From Saccoglossus kowalevskii (lineage: Eukaryota; Hemichordata; Enteropneusta; Harrimaniidae): 22,704 bases of DNA. The stretch's first letter is position 1, and each line of letters begins with the position of its first letter. Below the pieces are notes generated by a model. It saw only the letters and a program-made list of their open reading frames with translations, did no database searches and was not told where the DNA came from. The stretch spans positions 2,387,552 to 2,410,255 of the forward strand of contig NW_003130854.1 in NCBI RefSeq assembly GCF_000003605.2, given 5' to 3'. A program made the translations under genes and the position numbers. Positions 20,036-22,704 of this stretch are shown here, piece by piece.

Positions 20036-20766
20036 TGAGTATTGAGAGATATTGCTCTAGAACAGCATTAATTAAAACAAAATCTGCCATTATGAATATA
20101 TGTATAATGAATATATGAAATTTGAACATAGTCAGTCAAAGCATGTCAGAGATATGGCTCTAGAAGCCCATTCATTAAAACAAAATGGCCACTAGTCAGC
20201 CATTCAGAATCCAATCTAAAAAATAAAACAATTTTTTTAGCACAAAAATAGCCACCATTAGGCCGCCAGTCAGCCATTTTGAATGTTATCTGAAAAACAA
20301 AATTATTTGCATCAAGGTCCCATAATGTCTAATGTATATATCAAGTTTGAACAAAAACCATCTGTAAACAGCCGAGAAATGCTTGATTTTTATGATTTTT
20401 TAGCACAAAAATGGCCGCCATTCGGCAGTCTTGAATCAGATCGTAAAACAAAATGATGTTTATCAAGGTCCTATAATGTCCAACGTATATACAAGGTTTG
20501 AACAAAATCCATATGTAAACAGCCGGGAAATGCTTGATTTTGATGATTTTTAGCACAAAAATGGCCACCATTCGGCCATCTTGAATCAGAACGTGAAACA
20601 AATTGACGTGCATATGTATGATATCATGTATGATGTATGTGTGAAGTTTGATTGTGATTGGTCCAGGCATTTCTAAGATACAGGTCCGGACGCACGCACA
20701 GACGCACGCAAGCACAGACGTCAAAACATAAGTCCCCGTTTTCGGACTTCGTCCGAACGGGGACTA
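20036..20766 (+). mobile_element. Pearl-like non-autonomous element, copy 2
   Basis: Core units are marked by AGCACAAAAATRGCC at 20239, 20402 and 20552 (periods of 163 and 150 bp). Earlier degraded units are marked by GAGATATTGCTCTAGAA (20046) and GAGATATGGCTCTAGAA (20149). Then come ACAGGTCCGGACGCACGCAC and related ACGC/ACAG tetranucleotides, and a near-perfect stem-loop at 20731-20765. The stem AGTCCCCGTT-TT-CGGAC pairs with GTCCGAACGGGGACT around a TTC loop, with only a two-base bulge. Five A follow. Shared tail and core blocks (GTGAAGTTTGA, CATCAAGGTCC, AATGTAT) tie it to the 6895-7927 copy in the same orientation. Open frames on the minus strand here are by-products of the repeat. Confidence 0.72.
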
Positions 20767-22072
20767 AAAAGTGTAATGTGGAGGGCTGGAGACTTGCATG
20801 CTTACGTGATAGAATATGATGCACTAAGGTACTTTACACAGAACAACATTCTGTTTCTTTTGATGTTTAACACAATTGTATTACCTAGGTATTTTTTTTA
20901 GTTTTTCATTGAAACACTAAAATGGTTACACTAACTACTAGAACACATATTTAAAACAAATTACAATCTAAAGCACGATCTAGGTATTGATGTACAGGTA
21001 CGGTAAAATCTGTATTATTCGTCACATCTCTAATAGAAGCCGCACATATTCTTTTTGAACAATTGAGAACCAAAACATCTCATATGCGTAGATGCTCTAA
21101 TAGAAGCTGCTTATGTTGCACTGTATCATTTTAAGATGCAGTGGATTCTAATATAAGTTTTACAGTTCTTATTGCTCAGACAAAAAAATTGATATTTATT
21201 TGCTAAATTAAATGCCACTAACTGCATATACTGAATGTACATTGTATAACACATAGGTAGTAGGATATAGTTTTCAAGTGTTTCAATACCACTTGTACCA
21301 GTAGAGGAAATAAAATATACATTTTCACCATAAAGTCAACAAGGAAGGGGGTCAACCATTTCAAATCATGGGGGTGGCTGGGGGGTCGCAAAAACATTAC
21401 AAGCAGGACACCAAGACAACAAAATGTACTGCATGCTTGGGGTGGCAAGAACTATTGTTGGCAAAAATGTACAGATTTGGGGGGGGGGGATTTGTTACAC
21501 TCTTATCCCCTCTAATTTCAAATGTTGGTTCCCTACTAGGTGTTGGAAACAATGCCTTTATAATACATTGTCTGGATTCAGCAGAGAATGTGATACTTCA
21601 TGGTAGACTACTGGAAAGTTAGGAGAACTGAATTGAAGTGGTCTACTATTTTACAAATCAGCTGCTGAAGCCATTCTCCCTATTCATTCTGGCTACCCAT
21701 GGAGGCATTCAGACAGTGATGTACTAAGACTGATATTCACAAATTAGACAACTCATTTCATTCAGTCTGCATAATTACAGTGGCATAAATTTAACAGCAA
21801 CTCCCCTAAAAACATTAAAAGTATTTTCAGTGAATTTCACGATATACATTTTGAAAGAAGTTCAATAGGTTCTTACAATAGGGAAGTTACAGTGACCTTG
21901 TACTCGCAAAATATGCAATAGGGAACATTCCCAGTGATCGTATTTTAAAATGACACAGTCAACAAACGCACACCTAGGACCCATTTCGAACAGGATTACA
22001 GTTTACAGGTTTCACCTTGCGCTATATATACATATTTCAGTACTCAGCATTTTAATACTACATGTATGTTAC
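20767..22072. other. AT-rich DNA with weak repeats and a G11 run
   Basis: TCTAATAGAAGC recurs at 21029 and 21096, and a relative at 21147, suggesting a degraded short-period repeat or a MITE fragment following GGTACGGTAAAATCTG. A run of 11 G is at 21479-21489. Overlapping open frames at 21218-21622 show no protein signature. Confidence 0.4.
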
Positions 22073-22433
22073 CAGAGGTACATTACTTGGGGTTTGGAAC
22101 TACGGTGACATTATACCAAAATCCCGTTTCAATCTCGTTCTCGCATAAGAGTTCCAACTCAGGAAAATGCGAATGCGCGTAACTAGTATACTGGGATGAC
22201 CAGGTAGCTGCTCACGATATGACGGATTACGATAACTATATTTTCGATGTATTACATTTTTTCACTACGAATGTGGCAATACATGTTACATGCTTATGTG
22301 TCATGTCAGAAGGTAGTAGCATCAGTCTCGCTATCTATGAGATGAGACTTGAATGGGATCTTGGCATGATGTCACCATACAGTACTACTAGTATGTGCGT
22401 TGCAAACCCCAAGTAATGTACCACTGATGTTAC
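22066..22433. mobile_element. hAT-like MITE with 7-bp target duplication
   Basis: The element body 22073-22426 begins CAGAGGTACATTACTTGGGG and its reverse complement begins CAGTGGTACATTACTTGGGG. The 24-bp terminal repeats differ at a single base, and looser similarity extends inward (GGTGACATYATRCCAARATCCC, then TCTC). ATGTTAC flanks both sides (22066-22072 and 22427-22433). CAGNGG ends fit hAT elements, which usually duplicate 8 bp. A 7-bp match could be an 8-bp duplication with one change or another superfamily. The 65-codon open frame inside is not a transposase. Confidence 0.82.
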
Positions 22434-22573
22434 ATATTGTACATACAGGTGGAATTTTTGTAGGCTCACCTCTACCTCAACCAAATACATATTTCAGCCT
22501 CTCTAACGATGGGGTCATCAACTACACACATGCAGGAGTCCTAACCGATGAAAATAATGCATGCTCAAAATAA

Positions 22574-22704
22574 CAAGCAGCCTCTCGGCTGAGATAGCTC
22601 CGCTGTTTGCAATGCACATTTCAATTATAGAACAGAAGATATCATTAGAAAATGAACACTATGCATAGTGTCAATACAATGGGACTTGCTGTTTTCAACA
22701 AAAA
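22574..22704 (+). repeat. Dispersed repeat with a CTCTCGGCTGAGAT block, copy 2 (runs off the window)
   Basis: This copy matches 6474-6514 with four mismatches in 41 bases, and matches more loosely afterwards (GAAGATATCATTAGAAAAT). It extends past the end of the window. Confidence 0.55.

Noticed and set aside
20341-20824. 127-codon and 66-codon minus-strand open frames
   Set aside because: They overlap the second pearl-like copy and its microsatellite. The repeated peptide segments are just the core units.
22219-22416. 65-codon plus-strand open frame
   Set aside because: It lies inside the hAT-like MITE, is far too short for a transposase and includes part of the terminal inverted repeat.

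Overview
The window looks like a stretch of an animal nuclear genome, most likely from a marine invertebrate and plausibly a bivalve or other mollusc. It is AT-rich, has spliceosomal GT-AG introns and almost no long open reading frames. It is crowded with tandem and dispersed repeats. Two repeat copies have the layout known from bivalve 'pearl' elements: core repeats of about 160 bp, a short ACGC/ACGG-like microsatellite, then a terminal stem-loop. The mollusc assignment rests on that resemblance and is an inference.

The only gene I can recognise is on the minus strand. Two short exons, at 15733-15839 and 14596-14669, have good splice sites and join in frame. Together they encode about 60 residues of the Mondo conserved region of a MondoA/ChREBP-type (MLXIP/MLXIPL) bHLH-zip transcription factor. 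The first exon carries the VSPKWKTFKG block and the LNNAIWRAW helix; the second carries NPIVCQFATP. The intron between them is 1063 nt. I could not find the preceding exon up to 22704 or the following exon down to 1, so most of the window is probably very large Mondo introns filled with mobile and satellite DNA.

Layout from left to right. 134-939 is a microsatellite/minisatellite whose strict pyrimidine-purine alternation explains the open frames there. 940-6470 is mostly unrecognised AT-rich sequence with one MITE-like repeat at 1358-1490. 6474-7927 holds a dispersed repeat and a pearl-like element. 8860-9023 is a microsatellite plus stem-loop tail. 9395-10450 is a G-rich 21/22-bp minisatellite. 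10900-13030 has diverged dispersed repeats and a possible tRNA-derived SINE remnant. 13980-14309 and 17083-17370 are two inverted copies of one repeat, lying on either side of the two Mondo exons. 14946-15306 is a CpG-rich terminal-inverted-repeat element inside the Mondo intron. 18268-18417 is a 38-bp tandem repeat. 19232-19440 is a mariner-type MITE with a TA duplication. 20036-20766 is a second pearl-like element. 22073-22426 is a hAT-like MITE with a 7-bp target duplication.

No CRISPR array, bacterial operon, rRNA or intact tRNA gene is visible. Apart from the Mondo exons, I regard the listed open frames as chance or repeat-derived.
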